Under the pieces are notes generated by a model. That model did no database searches and was not told the DNA's origin. It saw nothing but the letters and a program-made list of their open reading frames with translations. 64,000 bases of DNA from Hemileia vastatrix (taxonomy: Eukaryota; Basidiomycota; Pucciniomycetes; Pucciniales; Zaghouaniaceae), in assembly GCA_030280995.1 (NCBI GenBank), contig JASXTE010000016.1, forward strand, positions 10,439,001-10,503,000, read 5' to 3'. Of this stretch, positions 31,251-43,443 are shown piece after piece. Position 1 is the first letter of the stretch. Each line of letters starts with the position of its first letter. A program made the translations under genes and the position numbers.

Positions 31251-32900
31251 GAATGGAATTCAATTCTTTCCCACATATTATAACATGTGCTCTTATTTGT
31301 GTGATTTTTTCAGTATTATTATTTACATATTTTATTATTTCAGCTTCCTCAATGTAAGTTAAAGATTCTTCTGTGGAAGTTATTGCATCATTTAGGAACA
31401 TAATATCCTGTTTTAATACAAGTACCTCATTTTTATTATCAATATAAGATATTTTAATTTTAAAATACTCCCTAGAATCATCCTTTTCATCTTCATGATT
31501 ACTGGGTTCAGAATCTTGGGAGTTTTCAATAACATATATTTTTTTCTTACAAGTATGAATTTTTTCCCAAAGTTCATTGCATTTATAGCAAGTGTTACTT
31601 TCTTGTTTCTTAGGTACAAGAGGAGCAGTAGGGTTTTTCTTCTCCACTAGCAAATTATTTTTAGTAACTTTTACTACCTCAGCATTTTACTTATAATGGT
31701 TATAACTTGCCTCATATTTGTGGTTCAATAATATTTCATTGAATATTTTAATAAACAGAATCATTTCTGATGGTTTCAGTTCTAGCTACAATAATATCTC
31801 CAACTAATATATAGGAAATTGATATATTATTTTTTTCCACTCATCATAATCCATTTTTGGATCCATGACTTTCATGATTTTTATTAAATTCATTAAAAAT
31901 ATCATTGGTTTTCCCCCAGTACTTTGGTTATATCTTGTTTTTTCATACAATAATTTTGTGTGATTTTAAATTTTAAGCCACCAAGTTGTCTTTCAATTAG
32001 TGCCTCCCATTCAGCCCAGGAGTAATTATTCCCCTAACTCAGAGCAGATTTAAACCATGATAAGGCCACATTTTCAAATAAAGATATTGATTTTGATTTA
32101 ATTTTTTCATCAGGTAATTTGTATGAAAATTTTAATTTATCTATTCTTTGGATGAATTGTTGCCAATCAGATTTTGAATCCCCATAAAAAGAAGGTTACT
32201 GATCTAACTTATGCCAGCTCTTTTGGTTATTTCTGACTTACTTAAACTAAGGAATATTTAGTAATTCACTTACTTTGGATAAATTATGATGTATTTCATC
32301 TTTTACTTATTTTTTAATCTCAGAGTCCATGACACTATTTTTTTTCAATCATTAGTTTTTCATATGAATGTTTCATATGAAGCGGTATATTTTTGGCATA
32401 GGTGATTTCATTAATTTTTTCAGTATTTTTCAAAATATTAGCTACTTCTATTTCTAATCTCTGTAATCTATCTTTTATTACAGGTAGGTACATGTGATAA
32501 AGTATCATTTACATTTGAAAAAGGCAATTTTACCCATCCCTCAATGGTAGCCATTGTATTCTGAGAAAGTTCTAATCTACCATATAAATTTTTAATCTCA
32601 GAGTTTAAATTTTCTACTTTCATTAGTTAATCCATAATTTGGAAGTTTTAATTACCTTAAGTTTATTGGCAGTATTACTTAATGATTTTGTAAGATTTAG
32701 TAATACATTTTCTGTATTATTGTTGGACTCTCATAAGAATTTCTTTAATCTTTCAATTCTTAATAATAATTTACTTATGATTTTTGATTCCATTCGATTT
32801 TCTTTCTTGAAATATTCAATCCTATCAGTATCTAACTAAGAATTTTCATCATTATTCTTGGACTCAAAGTAAAATTTATTTGGCTCAATTTTAATGTTTT
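31250..32900 (-). pseudogene. Gypsy gag pseudogene
   Basis: Capsid-like segments are recognisable, GDSKSDWQQFIQRIDKLKF near 32160 and SLFENVALSWFKS near 32065, then SWAEWEALIERQL near 31990. A degenerate zinc knuckle CYKCNELWEKIHTC lies at about 31570, followed by an acidic stretch. Numerous stops. Gag forms the particle that packages the element RNA. Confidence 0.7.
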
Positions 32901-33054
32901 TAGTATTATCCTTGTTTCCAATAAAACTATGTACAGTGTTATCATGTAAAGATAAATCCAAAATAACATCTTCAAATGAATAATCCTCAAGATCCTTATA
33001 AATTATACCCAATAAATCCTTATTAATCTCATTACATATGAGAAATTAATTATT

Positions 33055-34233
33055 TGTCAGCCTAGATATCCCTAGGACTGAGTATTTCTTATGCTCAAAA
33101 TAAGATAACCTTAAGTACATTAAGCTTATATCTTAAAAATAAGGTTAAAACAATTATATATATGATTATAATACATATATATATAATTATTACACTATTA
33201 TGTAACTTATAGTAGTTTAAATAGCTTATCCATAGCCTAATAATACTTATTAAGGTGTTAATGGAGTCATAATATACTTATCTTGAGTGATATTAAGTAA
33301 TTATTGACATACATAAGCTTAAATGTATACATAAAGCTCATATTCAGTGAAATATGCAGTATATTATGTATATTTAGGTCTATAAGTGGGTTTTAGCCTC
33401 TTAATAGCCTATAACCTTTGTTTTTCTGCTTATTTTAGGTCATATGGACAAAATCAGTGGATTCACAACACCTACAGAAGCATAGACATCTATATCAGGC
33501 ATATACACTCAGTTTGGACAACTTAATCTGCTTCCTTGGATGGATATTCAAGGATTAATGGGTTGGAAGGTCATTTCTGGGTTAATATGGATGCTTGGGG
33601 ATGTTATTGGAGACTTGGAAATTTCATTTTTTTCCTTTGAATGCTTTGGGTTTCATTAAATCTCTTTTTGATTACTTATTTTACCTGTTTCTTTATGGTA
33701 TCTGCTTTTATGTGGATTTTCTAATTATGTTTTGGGTCTGTGTTATCATTAATTGTGATGGAGGGTCCTTACTGGAGGTCTGGGTGTTGAATCTGCTTGA
33801 AGTGGAGGCCATGGGAAGGTTATGGGCCCTCAAAGTGCTGTAATTGCCGGGGATAGCAGTGACATCATCTGGATTGAAGGTCTGTGCACTCCAGGGGATT
33901 TGGGTATAAGTAAGGAGGGATTTTGATGGCTATTTATCATCAATTACTTACTACAATTCAATAAAACACTTCAATACAATTATTAACATTTAGAAATATA
34001 TTATAAAGTCTTTTATAAATTTATATTATCATTATATAAGCTATAACTATATTCTATTTATCTATTTTACACCACTACGCACACATTTCAATCCAAGTAT
34101 TGTGAGTTTAAATTGAGTACATCTATTTTATTAGTCTTCCCCTGAGGTTTAATCACTAAATAATTTATAAATAAGTAGTAGGACCATAAATAAACACTAT
34201 TATATAATTCTTATATACTAGACTATACTGACA
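33055..34233 (+). mobile_element. Solo LTR (1.18 kb) with 5 bp target duplication
   Basis: Starts TGTCAGCC and ends ATACTGACA; flanked by TTATT at 33050-33054 and 34234-34238. Homologous along its length to the LTR at 17702-18903 in the same orientation. It lies at the outer edge of the minus-strand gypsy element but points the other way, so it is a separate insertion. Confidence 0.85.
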
Positions 34234-34238
34234 TTATT

Positions 34239-35200
34239 AGTATTATATACACAGCAGGAAAAAAGTATGCACTAGACATCTAGTTTTTTTTTGCTTCCTT
34301 AGATGATTCCATGAAGGATTCTTTTTGTGATTCCATCTTTGTTCTCCCTCCCTTGAAATTTCCATATCTCTCAGCTCCCCTGACTATTATATTTTTCTCC
34401 TCTGCATGCATCTCCTTCCTTCTTGTAATCTAATCTCTTCTTATGTCACTACTACTCCCCATTTTTGATATTTCACCTTTCCCTGGTTAACATCTCCCTC
34501 TCAGTATCCTCATTAAACTCCTCTTCCACTTTACCCCACTATCCTCCCCTTTTACTGAAACTCATTATCCTCCCCTTCCAATTTACCTCATTATCCTCCC
34601 CCTCTAATTTTCCTCTTTATCCTCCCCTTTTGCTTTAACTCATTATCTTCTTCCTCCACTTTACCTCATTATCCTCCCCCTCCACTTTAACTTGTTACCC
34701 TCCACTTCCACTTTAACTCATTACACTCCACTTCAACTTTGCCTTGTTATCCTCCACCTCCATTTTACCTTGTTATCCTCCCCTTCCACTTTACCTTTCT
34801 ATCCTCCTCCTGAATTTTACCATGTTATCCTCCACTTCAGCTTTAACTCATTATCCTCCCCTTACATTTTATCTTGTTATCCTCCCCTTCCAATTCACCT
34901 AGTTATCCTCCCTCTTCATTTTACCTTTTTTTACTCCCCTTCCACTTTACCTCCTTATCTTCCCTGGTTATCCTTCTTTTTCACTTTTCCTTGTTCTCCT
35001 TTCCCTCCTCTTAAAATTTCTCTTCTTATTCTACACTTCAACTTTTACTTTTTATCCTCCCCATACTCTTCAGCTTTCTCTCATTATTCTCATCCTCCAC
35101 TTTCCCTTTTTATCCTCCCTTTCTCCTCTTCCACTATACCTCACTATGATAACCTTCCCTTTTTTTTGCTCTCCTACCCTTCCACTTTATAAGGACAGCC
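34239..35200. repeat. Pyrimidine-rich degenerate minisatellite (core 34480-35190)
   Basis: About 25 units of roughly 24-28 bp, type TTATCCTCCCCTTCCACTTT followed by ACCTCA, with many substitutions. Almost all C and T on the plus strand. The Pro/Leu/Ser-rich frame over it is a by-product. The first 240 bp are unique sequence without genes. Confidence 0.85.
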
Positions 35201-35581
35201 TTCACTAATATAATGGTTTTTTGATTAAAATAGGGTTAGAACTCTTAGTTATTGAAATTTTCCACTGTTACTTCTATCAGAATCTCTTTATAACCTTTAT
35301 TGATATGTCCAGCATATTTCACTTTATAATGGCTACCATAAATCAATTAGTATTGAAATAAATTAAATGAAGTTGGCTTTATTTCTACAAAACCATGGCT
35401 CCATACCACACCAGATAACAGTAGTTGATAATGGGCTATCTCATACAATGAAGTGATTCTATCTCTCTTCAATAAACTGAAATACTAACATGAAATTTGG
35501 AGATTTGATATTGAACTTTAAAGAGTACTGGCATTCAGAAAGGAAGAAGCACTTACTTATCTTTTTTATTTCCTGCTTTTT

Positions 35582-36440
35582 TTACTTTCCGCTTGCATCA
35601 ATTCTTCTTTTTTTTGTTTTTTTCTCCAGGAGTTTTTCTTCTTTTGTTATTTTCTGGAAAAAGCAGTTCGAGGATTTTATGACCCTGTTCAGATAATCCT
35701 CAAGAGTAGTACAATGATCCAATGATAAATCTTCTTCTTCATGATTTTGCCTAATTTTTTCCTCAAGGAGATTCATTTTTTTATGTGGCTCACTGACTGA
35801 AAAGTAATGAGGAATATCAATATCAACCAGACTATAAATTTTTAGTGCATTTGATGACTTTGTGGAAACATGGATAGATGATCCTTTCCTAGTAGATCCA
35901 GTCCCTTCAGCCAATCTTGAAGTGCAATATAGAGCTTGACTAGCTGCCCAGGGTGTCATCCAGATTATATCAAACTGATCAAATTATATCTTATAGCTTA
36001 GCTGAGGGAAGACAAATTTGCACCTTCTTGCCTTGGGAAATTGCTATCATGAGTTTTTTTGTCCAGGAGAAATGTTTTGGTAATTTTAGGATACCAGATT
36101 CCAAATGCAAAAATACCAGAATTTTTTTTCACAGTGAATCTTATTACTGAAGCCTTTTTCTCTTCTTCCAGATGTACATGTAATATTACCAAAAAATGAA
36201 CTTTCAGAGTCTTCACAGCCAGGAATTCTCAACTTCTGACAAATTTATGCTGCCTGCTTGAATAGAGCCTCAGATAAGTACTTGAAAAAGAAAGCATAAA
36301 AAATTGATAGTTGTCTGCTGGCTTCTACTTACTCTTCAGCAGTAATGCCTTCAGTTTTATACTCATCTAAATTAAAATTCAAGTAAAAATAATAACTTGC
36401 TGCACTTGGCCTTGGCTTGATCTCTAATTCTTTACCCTCA
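35582..36440 (-). pseudogene. Unrecognised decayed coding sequence
   Basis: The clearest piece is 35959-35582 (125 residues, from MTPWAASQALYCTS to a Lys-rich end KKTKKRRIDASGK, with a charged, helical middle). Upstream on the same strand, fragments such as NLDEYKTEGITAEE, YAFFFKYLSEALF and IPGCEDSES are separated by stops. I do not recognise a family. Amino-acid make-up is ordinary rather than repeat-derived, so an old gene or transposon remnant is likely. Confidence 0.35.
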
Positions 36441-36699
36441 CTTAACAAATCAATGAAAAACGTCAATCATCTTCCTCTTCCATCTAGATCACTGTACAGA
36501 TCTGAGTCCCTTTTTACTTTGCAGTTGAATATATATTCTAATGGAACTTTACATTCATCTCAGTCTAATTTATCCTTTCATTCCATTGGCAGATCCCTAA
36601 ATCTTCCATAAAGCAATTATTCAAAAAGTATCTCTGGATTAACTAACTATCCACCCAGTGATTAATTTAGAAATCATGTCTCTCCAACTGCTTAACACT

Positions 36700-37280
36700 C
36701 TACTATCCCTACTTTGAAACTTATTTTAGGCAATTCTGGCAAAGCACCATTGTTAGATTTTGACTTTGACCTCTCATTTTTACCTGTCACTAGTAATTTG
36801 GATGGAAGCCTTAAATGTCATCATCTTTATTGTGCTTTCCATAATTCTTTTCTGCCTTTTACTTTAGCTTGTGACACCTACTTTGAACCTGGCCATGCAT
36901 CTAGCTCTGAAACCCAATTTGATGAAGAGTTTCCAATGGGTAAAAGAAATACCATCACAAGCTTATAGAATTTTTTACATTCAACTAATAATACAACTAA
37001 ATTTTATCCTCTTTTATTATTATTATCATCATCAGCCTCTCAAGGTTTTTTTAAATGATGTGACTCATTCCCCTCTATTGCCTCAGAAGTCCAACATGAC
37101 CAAATTCAATGCTAATGTCTCTTAAAAATCTCCTTTAGCCAACTTGGATATATTGGGATCTGCACCTCTTTCTTCTTCAAAATAAATCCTTTCTCCTGTT
37201 AATGGGTTGGAGAAAAAAAAATTCCAAGTTTACTTCTAAAACCAAATTATCTGACAAATATCAGTCTTTTGATTCTGGAA
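36700..37280 (+). other. Possible remnant of an unrecognised gene left of the duplication
   Basis: Frames such as DFDFDLSFLPVTSN and SSETQFDEEFPMGKR at 36714-36968 have a natural composition but end in stops; nothing was recognised. The sequence runs up to the left border of the 7.4 kb tandem duplication. Confidence 0.25.
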
Positions 37281-37308
37281 TTCAAGAGGGCAAACTACCA
37301 GTGAAGAA

Positions 37309-37632
37309 GTGGATCTAGATTCTGGACACCGGCTAGCAGGTGCCAGCTTTTTTTATGGTGAAAATCATTTAATTAATTTCTTGTTGGCCTGTTGTATATT
37401 TTATTTTTATAGTAATAGGGCTGTAATGATGTGTACTTCTATCAATAAAAATGCCTTCCAGACTGCTAGAAATGATATGAATCATGTTTTGACCAAGACT
37501 CTATTGCAACTTTTGAAATTTAAAGAGCCTTATAATAATTCTGCTTATGCTAATCTAAGTTTAGTTGAACATCATAGAGTGCTACCTTTTGGGTGGTATG
37601 CTGTTTCCCCTATGATCATCTCTCCCTGTTGA
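37309..37632 (+). other. Unrecognised open frame at the start of the duplicated unit
   Basis: 107 codons without stop and without an ATG at its left edge; includes QTARNDMNHVLTKTLLQLLK and HHRVLPFGWYAVSPM. A 63 bp GTGAAA..TTATAG stretch (about 37360-37412) inside could be an intron. Repeated identically at 44710-45033. No family recognised. Confidence 0.3.
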
Positions 37633-38696
37633 CTTTTTATTGTTGGCTTATCACAGTTTTTTTAGGCTTGAAATAATACTTTCTGAACTCCATGAGCCAC
37701 AACCTACATTGCCTGGTGCTTTTCCTTATGTAGTTGCAGGTATCTTAGAAAGGTGAGTACTTGGTATTTTTAGTTTAAAGTGATCAGTAGCCATCAACTA
37801 ATCAATTGTGTGCACATCTTTTTTAGCTGTTTTGTAGCAAGTCATACAATTAGCAGACTTCCTGCTGTTACATGTCGATATTGTAAAATTTTAGTATCCA
37901 TGCTCAGCTTTAGATTGACAAGTTAAAAAATAAGGGTATGAGTATTTTAATTTGTGGCTCAATCAGATAAAATTTTTCTTCTTTTTCATGATATTTTTCT
38001 ACTTGATGTATTTTAATTATTAGTGGTATATGCCAATAATTTGTTCTTTGTGGTGTAGAATGTTCTAAAGTACTAAGCAGTAGACACAATGCAATATGGG
38101 TTGGTTCTTCTTTTCAATTTCTAAAAAGAAGCACCTTCCACTCTTATCTTAAAGAAAGCGCGATAATTTGTAACACTAATATCTGACTAGAAAGTTTATA
38201 AGTTGGGAGATGAGTTAAAAGATAAGGAAAAACAAATATTACTATCTGGATACTTCTATTCTTAATAAGTGCTATTATCCACAGCTACTCCCTCTTAAAG
38301 CGCTCTCTTTGAATATGCCTTATTATAGCAATAAAATAAATCTAATAATAGTTTATCCTACTCAATCTATATATTCTCTCTGTGTTGCACTTTTTTACTA
38401 TACTATATGAAATACACACACAGATGCACAAACTCTAAAAGACTCAGAATATATCCAATATTCTCTTAAATACTTAATTGCAGAAAAATCCAATCTCTTA
38501 CTGTTATCAGAGTAATCACAAAATAGACAAATTGCTATATATCACAATATATTTTGAAAGTATATAATATGAAGCTCTAATGTTTTTAATCTAATTAATG
38601 ATTTGAATAATAATTTTCCTACCTAACAGCTACTACAACTACTCCTATTTGATAGCCTTTCCTTCTTATATTTTTCAGCGCTCCAGACACAGTTCC

Positions 38697-39507
38697 TGTC
38701 AAGGTACACTTTTGGTCTAGAAGCTTTGGTACGGATTTATATGAAGACTTTAAGGATTAATTGGACTCTCAGTAATTTAGTATGTATTTCTCAATCAAGG
38801 ATGATCTTTTACTCAATAATAAGAGGTAAGTTTAAAATATTTATATAAGTTATAGATTAGAATTACATCCTTGTAAATACTAAAGATATAAAATATAAGA
38901 AATAAGTGTGTTATTGTAGTTGTAGTAATAAGTAAATTGGTAAAAAGAATGATCAAAAGACAACAAAAAGAGAGGCCTTTTATAGGCAAAGGAGAGACAA
39001 AGCACGGAAATCAAATTCTAAAAACAGTAGTATGAGAGAGAGAAAAGAACATTCCAGAAGGATTATTTCAAATAATAAAGTTATTCTAAAAAGAAGGCGT
39101 CAAAAAGATGTATTTACAGAGTATGTCAGAAATACATCAATTTATTTAATATTTACTGTAGAAGTCAATTCTAAATAAGAAATTTGAATTTTTTGTATAT
39201 ATTTAATATTATTTGAATATTAAAATCTTATTTTATCTTAATATCTATTTTTTAATATAAAATTTTATTTGTTCCAACCTGTCGAATGAGCACGGTGTTA
39301 GAGAAAAATATAAGGGACAATTTTATATTTTTAATTTTAATTATTTATTTAATTTTTTAATTTTATCATTCTGTAATTAGTTAATTTATTATAATTAATT
39401 TTAATGTAACTAAATTATAATTAAATAATAATTAAAATGATAAGGTGCGGCTTCATCCAGTAAATAATTAATTATTTCACTGGGTAAGTCTAGTAGCCTG
39501 GCTGACA
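38697..39507 (-). mobile_element. Solo LTR (811 bp), copy 1
   Basis: Plus-strand ends TGTCAAGG and GGCTGACA; the minus-strand start TGTCAGCC is shared with the LTRs at 29318 and 33055. Perfect target duplication GTTCC at 38692-38696 and 39508-39512. A TATAAAAGG box on the minus strand lies at 38976-38984. No coding sequence. Confidence 0.87.
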
Positions 39508-39859
39508 GTTCCCTAGTGGATCTCCAGCTCTGTCTCTAGTGCCACATTAGTAAAACAATTACTAATCCATTAGTAAACTAAATACACCGCTTTTAACAAC
39601 AACAGTGCCTAAAAAAACCCTATACTTACTAATACTAGTATTAACTTGTTTCACTCATATTCCACATGTGCGCTTATGACTGTACCTTTGCATTGTTTCA
39701 GCGCTACTTCCCATGTTGAGACCTTTTAGCACTGATCCTTGACTCTTCAACTCTTAGGTAGTTTTGTGATTGAGTCCCCATCCTCCTTGCTTAATTACTA
39801 AGTCCATAGTTCTGAAAATTCACTTAACTAGTTAGCCTCTGCAACTTACTTTACCTGTT

Positions 39860-40090
39860 TCAGTAAGTTACCACACTAGCTTCTGTGCAGTATATTATGT
39901 ACTTGAGGCCTTCCTTGAGCCATAATTCCTTCCTTAATGCATAACACACAATTATTGGAAAATCCAAATCCACAATTTTCAGCGCTTGAACTCTTAAGTT
40001 GATAAAACACAATTCCCTTTGTGCAGCACATCTTGTTGCAAAATCCAAGTTCACAGACTCTAAATCCTCTTCAGTGCTTCTCTTTCCCAT
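39860..40090 (-). other. Small divergent open frame, copy 1
   Basis: ATG at 40090, 76 codons (MGKRSTEEDLESVNLD..), reading away from the cysteine-cluster gene 320 bp to the right. Composition is ordinary and a possible donor (GTGGTAAC) lies near its end, so it could be a first exon. No family recognised. Identical copy at 47261-47491. Confidence 0.25.
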
Positions 40091-40411
40091 TGTTCTTTAA
40101 AAAAACAAAATTACATATTTATAATAGCGCTATCTATTGCGCTATGATTCCACTTTGTTATTCCTTGGATACACAAGCTGATTGGTCCAAAAGATAGGTT
40201 AACTGCATGGCACCTACCACATCTTCCCTCTACTTGTTACTGTCACCAGAAGCCTATAAATACCCTGTGCCTTGCAGAATTTCCCCCCTCCATCTTTCAA
40301 CTTCTTCTCCATTTTCTATAAATCATCCTCATCATCAGTTCCTTCTTCTTCCACTACATATTTATACCCCCTTATATTCTTGTATCCCTTTTGATTTATA
40401 GATTCTAAATA

Positions 40412-41465
40412 ATGAGCACAAGAAACACTACCATAAATACCGAGAATACTTCCAATGTCATGAATGCGATCCAACAGTTTGTACACATGCAGCCCCCTGC
40501 TTCCCCTACCATGATGCCAGTCAATATGCTTATGGGTAGGACAAAATGCACCTGCTGCATTAAAAATGGCATAACCCCCTACAACTATTCAAAAGCCTGT
40601 TGTGGAAACACTTATTTTAATGTAAGTTTTCCTTCATTTTTCTTCCTTTCCTTTCATCCTATTGTTACTAACTTCTATTTCCTTTTTCTCCTAGTCATGT
40701 GCTTTTTGCAAAAGTTGCAAAAAAGAAATTTAGCTACAATGGGCTGCCCACCGTTGCACTTCTAGACCTGAATGCCTCTACTACAGATATGATGAGTCAG
40801 ATGACCATCAAGCGCCCTGCGCCTGAACCAGCTACACCACCTGAAGACAAACATGTCAAGTTTGATTTCTGAGCACCTACTCCTGGTAGTGTCACTTCAA
40901 TTCCTAGATCACTCTTTTCAGAAGAGAGTATTCATACTGTAAGTTCCTTTCTCTACTTCCTCCTCTTCTGACCTAACACTAATACCCTTCCTTTCTTTTC
41001 TAGAATGTGACAGCCACTCCTTACACTGAGCCGCCTCCTCCGCCAAACAAACCACTGTTCCTTCCTGCTCTGAAAAAAGATCCCTCCTGGGATGCCAAAG
41101 CTCTTCTGGACTGCGCACCTCATACACCAACTCCTAACTTGACTGCCATGCAGCCAGTTGGTGATGCTGTTGTCCTGGATTATTGGCCTGTCAATACCCC
41201 TTCTTTCAAAAAAAAGGAAGAGTCCGCCATGGCTCAAAACTGGGAATTCACAGAGAATATTGCCTGTGTGCCATATGATGCAACTATGCATCAAATGAAC
41301 AACATTTTTACTGATTTCAAGCAATTCCTTGAGAAATTTCTGGTTTATTCTTGTTCAAAGTATAATCAACTCACACAGCTAATCACTACTATGCAACAAA
41401 ACATGAAAGAGGCTGTTAATGACAGGGATTTCCGTGTCCCAATCTTTGATGACACAGAATACTAA
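40412..41465 (+). pseudogene. Cysteine-cluster protein gene, three exons, damaged (copy 1)
   Basis: Exon 1 (40412-40621) ends in KCTCCIKNGITPYNYSKACC; intron 40622-40694; exon 2 starts SCAFCKSCKK, followed by a TAG and, in the same frame, HRCTSRPECLYYRY; the frame then shifts and runs with one more TGA to intron 40939-41003; exon 3 (41004-41465) is open with a Pro-rich start and a C-terminal probably helical segment ending DDTEY. The parts resemble the related gene at 41971 (ACSF.RSC, RPACNNCFRYYKTC) and the intact gene at 1146-1786, so it belongs to the Zn2Cys6-like family. Both introns have clean GT..AG borders. The stops could mean decay or a more complex splice pattern. A TATAAATA box sits about 160 bp upstream of the ATG. 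Confidence 0.55.
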
Positions 41466-41970
41466 AAAATCTTCTTTCCTTTATCTAAATTGTATCCTTC
41501 ATCCTATAACATGTACATAGCCTGTAAAAAGTAATAAAATATTATATATTCTCAACTTAAATTCTTTGTGAGAGCCCTTCAACTACAAGATGATTTGCTG
41601 ACAGAAAAAAATCCTCCTTCTTCCAAACTTTCCAGCGCACCCTTTTACTAAGTGCTTCTAAAAGATGAAACAACAAAAAAAAACTTAAGATCAGCACTAC
41701 TCCCTATAGCAGCAAATACATCCTCTGCATCATATACGCATGAGCTCCCTTGAAATCTTCAGATCTTTGCAATATATGACTTTCACTCTACTGTGACAGA
41801 TTCCACTTTTCCCTTGGGTCACTTTTTATATGACAAAAATCCTTCACATCTTCCTTAGAGACCATTCAGTACTCAAGTCAGATATTGCGCAACTGATGCC
41901 TTTTCTATAATGTCATTCTTAGCCTATAAATAGCCCATCTAATAATCAACATTTCCATCATCTTAGTATC

Positions 41971-42560
41971 ATGACTCAATGCGGCACCATTCCCAGAGAT
42001 CAAGCATGCTCTTTCTGAAGAAGTTGCAATCTCCATTGCACCTTTTATAGAACTCGGGGGTATACCTCCTTTAGACCTGCCTGCAATAATTGTTTCAGAT
42101 ATTATAAGACTTGTAACACCTCCCTAAATCAAAATAGTCCTCAGCCTACTGGCTACATTTATTTCCCACCTAGTTCCACCAGTAGCGCTTCTACAAAAAC
42201 CACTACTAGTCCTACCAGAATTAATTCTTCTCCCATTACTGATGTCCCTTACAAATAATCATCACTTCCTTTATGTTTCAGGCCCAAAATATCCATTCAG
42301 CCTAGCACTGCACCTTCTTCTTCCCCAAGCTCCAATGCTTCTATGCATTTGGGCTCCTCTACAGCTGCTCTGGAAGCGGTTACTGTCTCATCTCCTTCAG
42401 CACACCCCCATAGCTTATTAGAGAGTAAGTTCCTTTCATTATACTTATGCCTCCATTACCTACTTACTTCTGTTCTATCTTGTAGGCTTCAGAAAATCCA
42501 TCTACATGGGATGGGTTCCTATTCAAATACATTTTGTACATTCCATGTGAATGCTTTCTA
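41971..42560 (+). pseudogene. Second cysteine-cluster gene, damaged (copy 1)
   Basis: ATG 41971 opens MTQCGTIPRDQACSF, then TGA at 42016 where relatives have Cys, then RSCNLHC, RPACNNCFRYYKTC and a Ser/Thr/Pro-rich tail to 42258. After a presumed 38 bp intron (GTCCCTT..TTTCAG) a Ser-rich stretch follows to 42423, then a GTAAGT..TTGTAG intron and a short last exon. The cluster order C-x2-[stop]-x2-C-x3-C-x15-C-x2-C-x5-C places it with the genes at 1-405 and 1146-1786. A single TGC to TGA change explains the first stop. Confidence 0.5.
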
Positions 42561-43443
42561 GAAATTGCCTTATATACAACGCTATGTCTCTATCCTATAG
42601 TGATGCACCAGCCTTTTCTGACACTGAGCTCAAGCTTGTTATACCCATATAAAAATGAAAGGTCAGCTAATTAATGAGATCAGTTCTTTGACTATTCTTG
42701 GATTCCCTGCCAATCCTTGTCGCTTCATCATGCCTGATGAATGGGAATGATATCCTAATATCTTTAAAAACAAAACTGAATAATCCACTAGCTCTTTCCC
42801 TATAAGCCTTCTTTTTCCAATATCTCTGTACATAGTCTCCATCTTTTACTATGCCTTTAAATAAACATCCTAGACACAGCGCTATTCTTTTTTCACCTCT
42901 CTTCAATATTATTTGTCTTTTAAATTTGAAGCGCCTAACTTCACTCCCTCTACTCTCTTTAAAAGACTATAGACCCTTAAAAATCATAGAATAAACTTTA
43001 AAAAATAAAAATTTTACCACCTTTACTGTGATACAAAATATATGATGTAAATAAGTATTGAACTGTTGAGCGCTCCATCTATAAATTGTTATTCCACTCC
43101 TGGTTGATTAACCCATTGGCTAAATTCCCAGTGTCTTTTGCATTTACATGGTACACATCTCAATCCATTTGCCTATTTTGTCATGCCTCCTTGAACAATG
43201 AAAATATAAGATTCCATTTTTCTCTATGTCTCATCTGAGAGCTTATGCCAGTTGCCTGTTCAGCCATGGTCCACCTAACTTCCAGTTAGTGCCCTCTGCC
43301 CATCACAACTGTGTAAAAGCCTCCTGAGAATCCTCTTAGAAAAATAAACCTTAAAAATAACTTGTTAGTTTAACCTCTTCCCGGAGGAAACAACAAAAAG
43401 AATTATAAAAAAGAACATTGATAATTTAGCCTCTTCCCAGAGG
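42561..43443. other. No gene recognised; three related hairpins at 43374-43475
   Basis: AT-rich with only short frames. At its right end CCTC/GGAGG (43374-43387), GCCTC/GAGGC (43429-43444) and ACCTC/GAGGT (43460-43475) form three small stem-loops with related sequence around the end of the gypsy pol frame. Repeated in copy 2 at 50775-50876. Confidence 0.6.

Larger units (their letters stand above)
22393..33049 (-). mobile_element. Ty3/gypsy retrotransposon (minus), decayed, interrupted by Harbinger C
   Basis: Read on the minus strand the order is gag (about 32900-31200), protease (about 31200-31027 continuing at 26158-25990), RT-RNase H (25920-23950), integrase (about 23850-22700), then PPT and 3' LTR at 22392. 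Harbinger C splits the protease at 26158/31027. Many stops and frameshifts. No matching 5' LTR in the right orientation was found; the LTR at 33055 points the other way and has its own target duplication. Confidence 0.85.

Noticed and set aside
33055..34233. 5' LTR of the minus-strand gypsy element
   Set aside because: It points the opposite way and has TTATT on both sides, so it is a separate solo LTR.
34692..35192. 166-residue Pro/Leu/Ser-rich frame
   Set aside because: Lies entirely in the polypyrimidine minisatellite.
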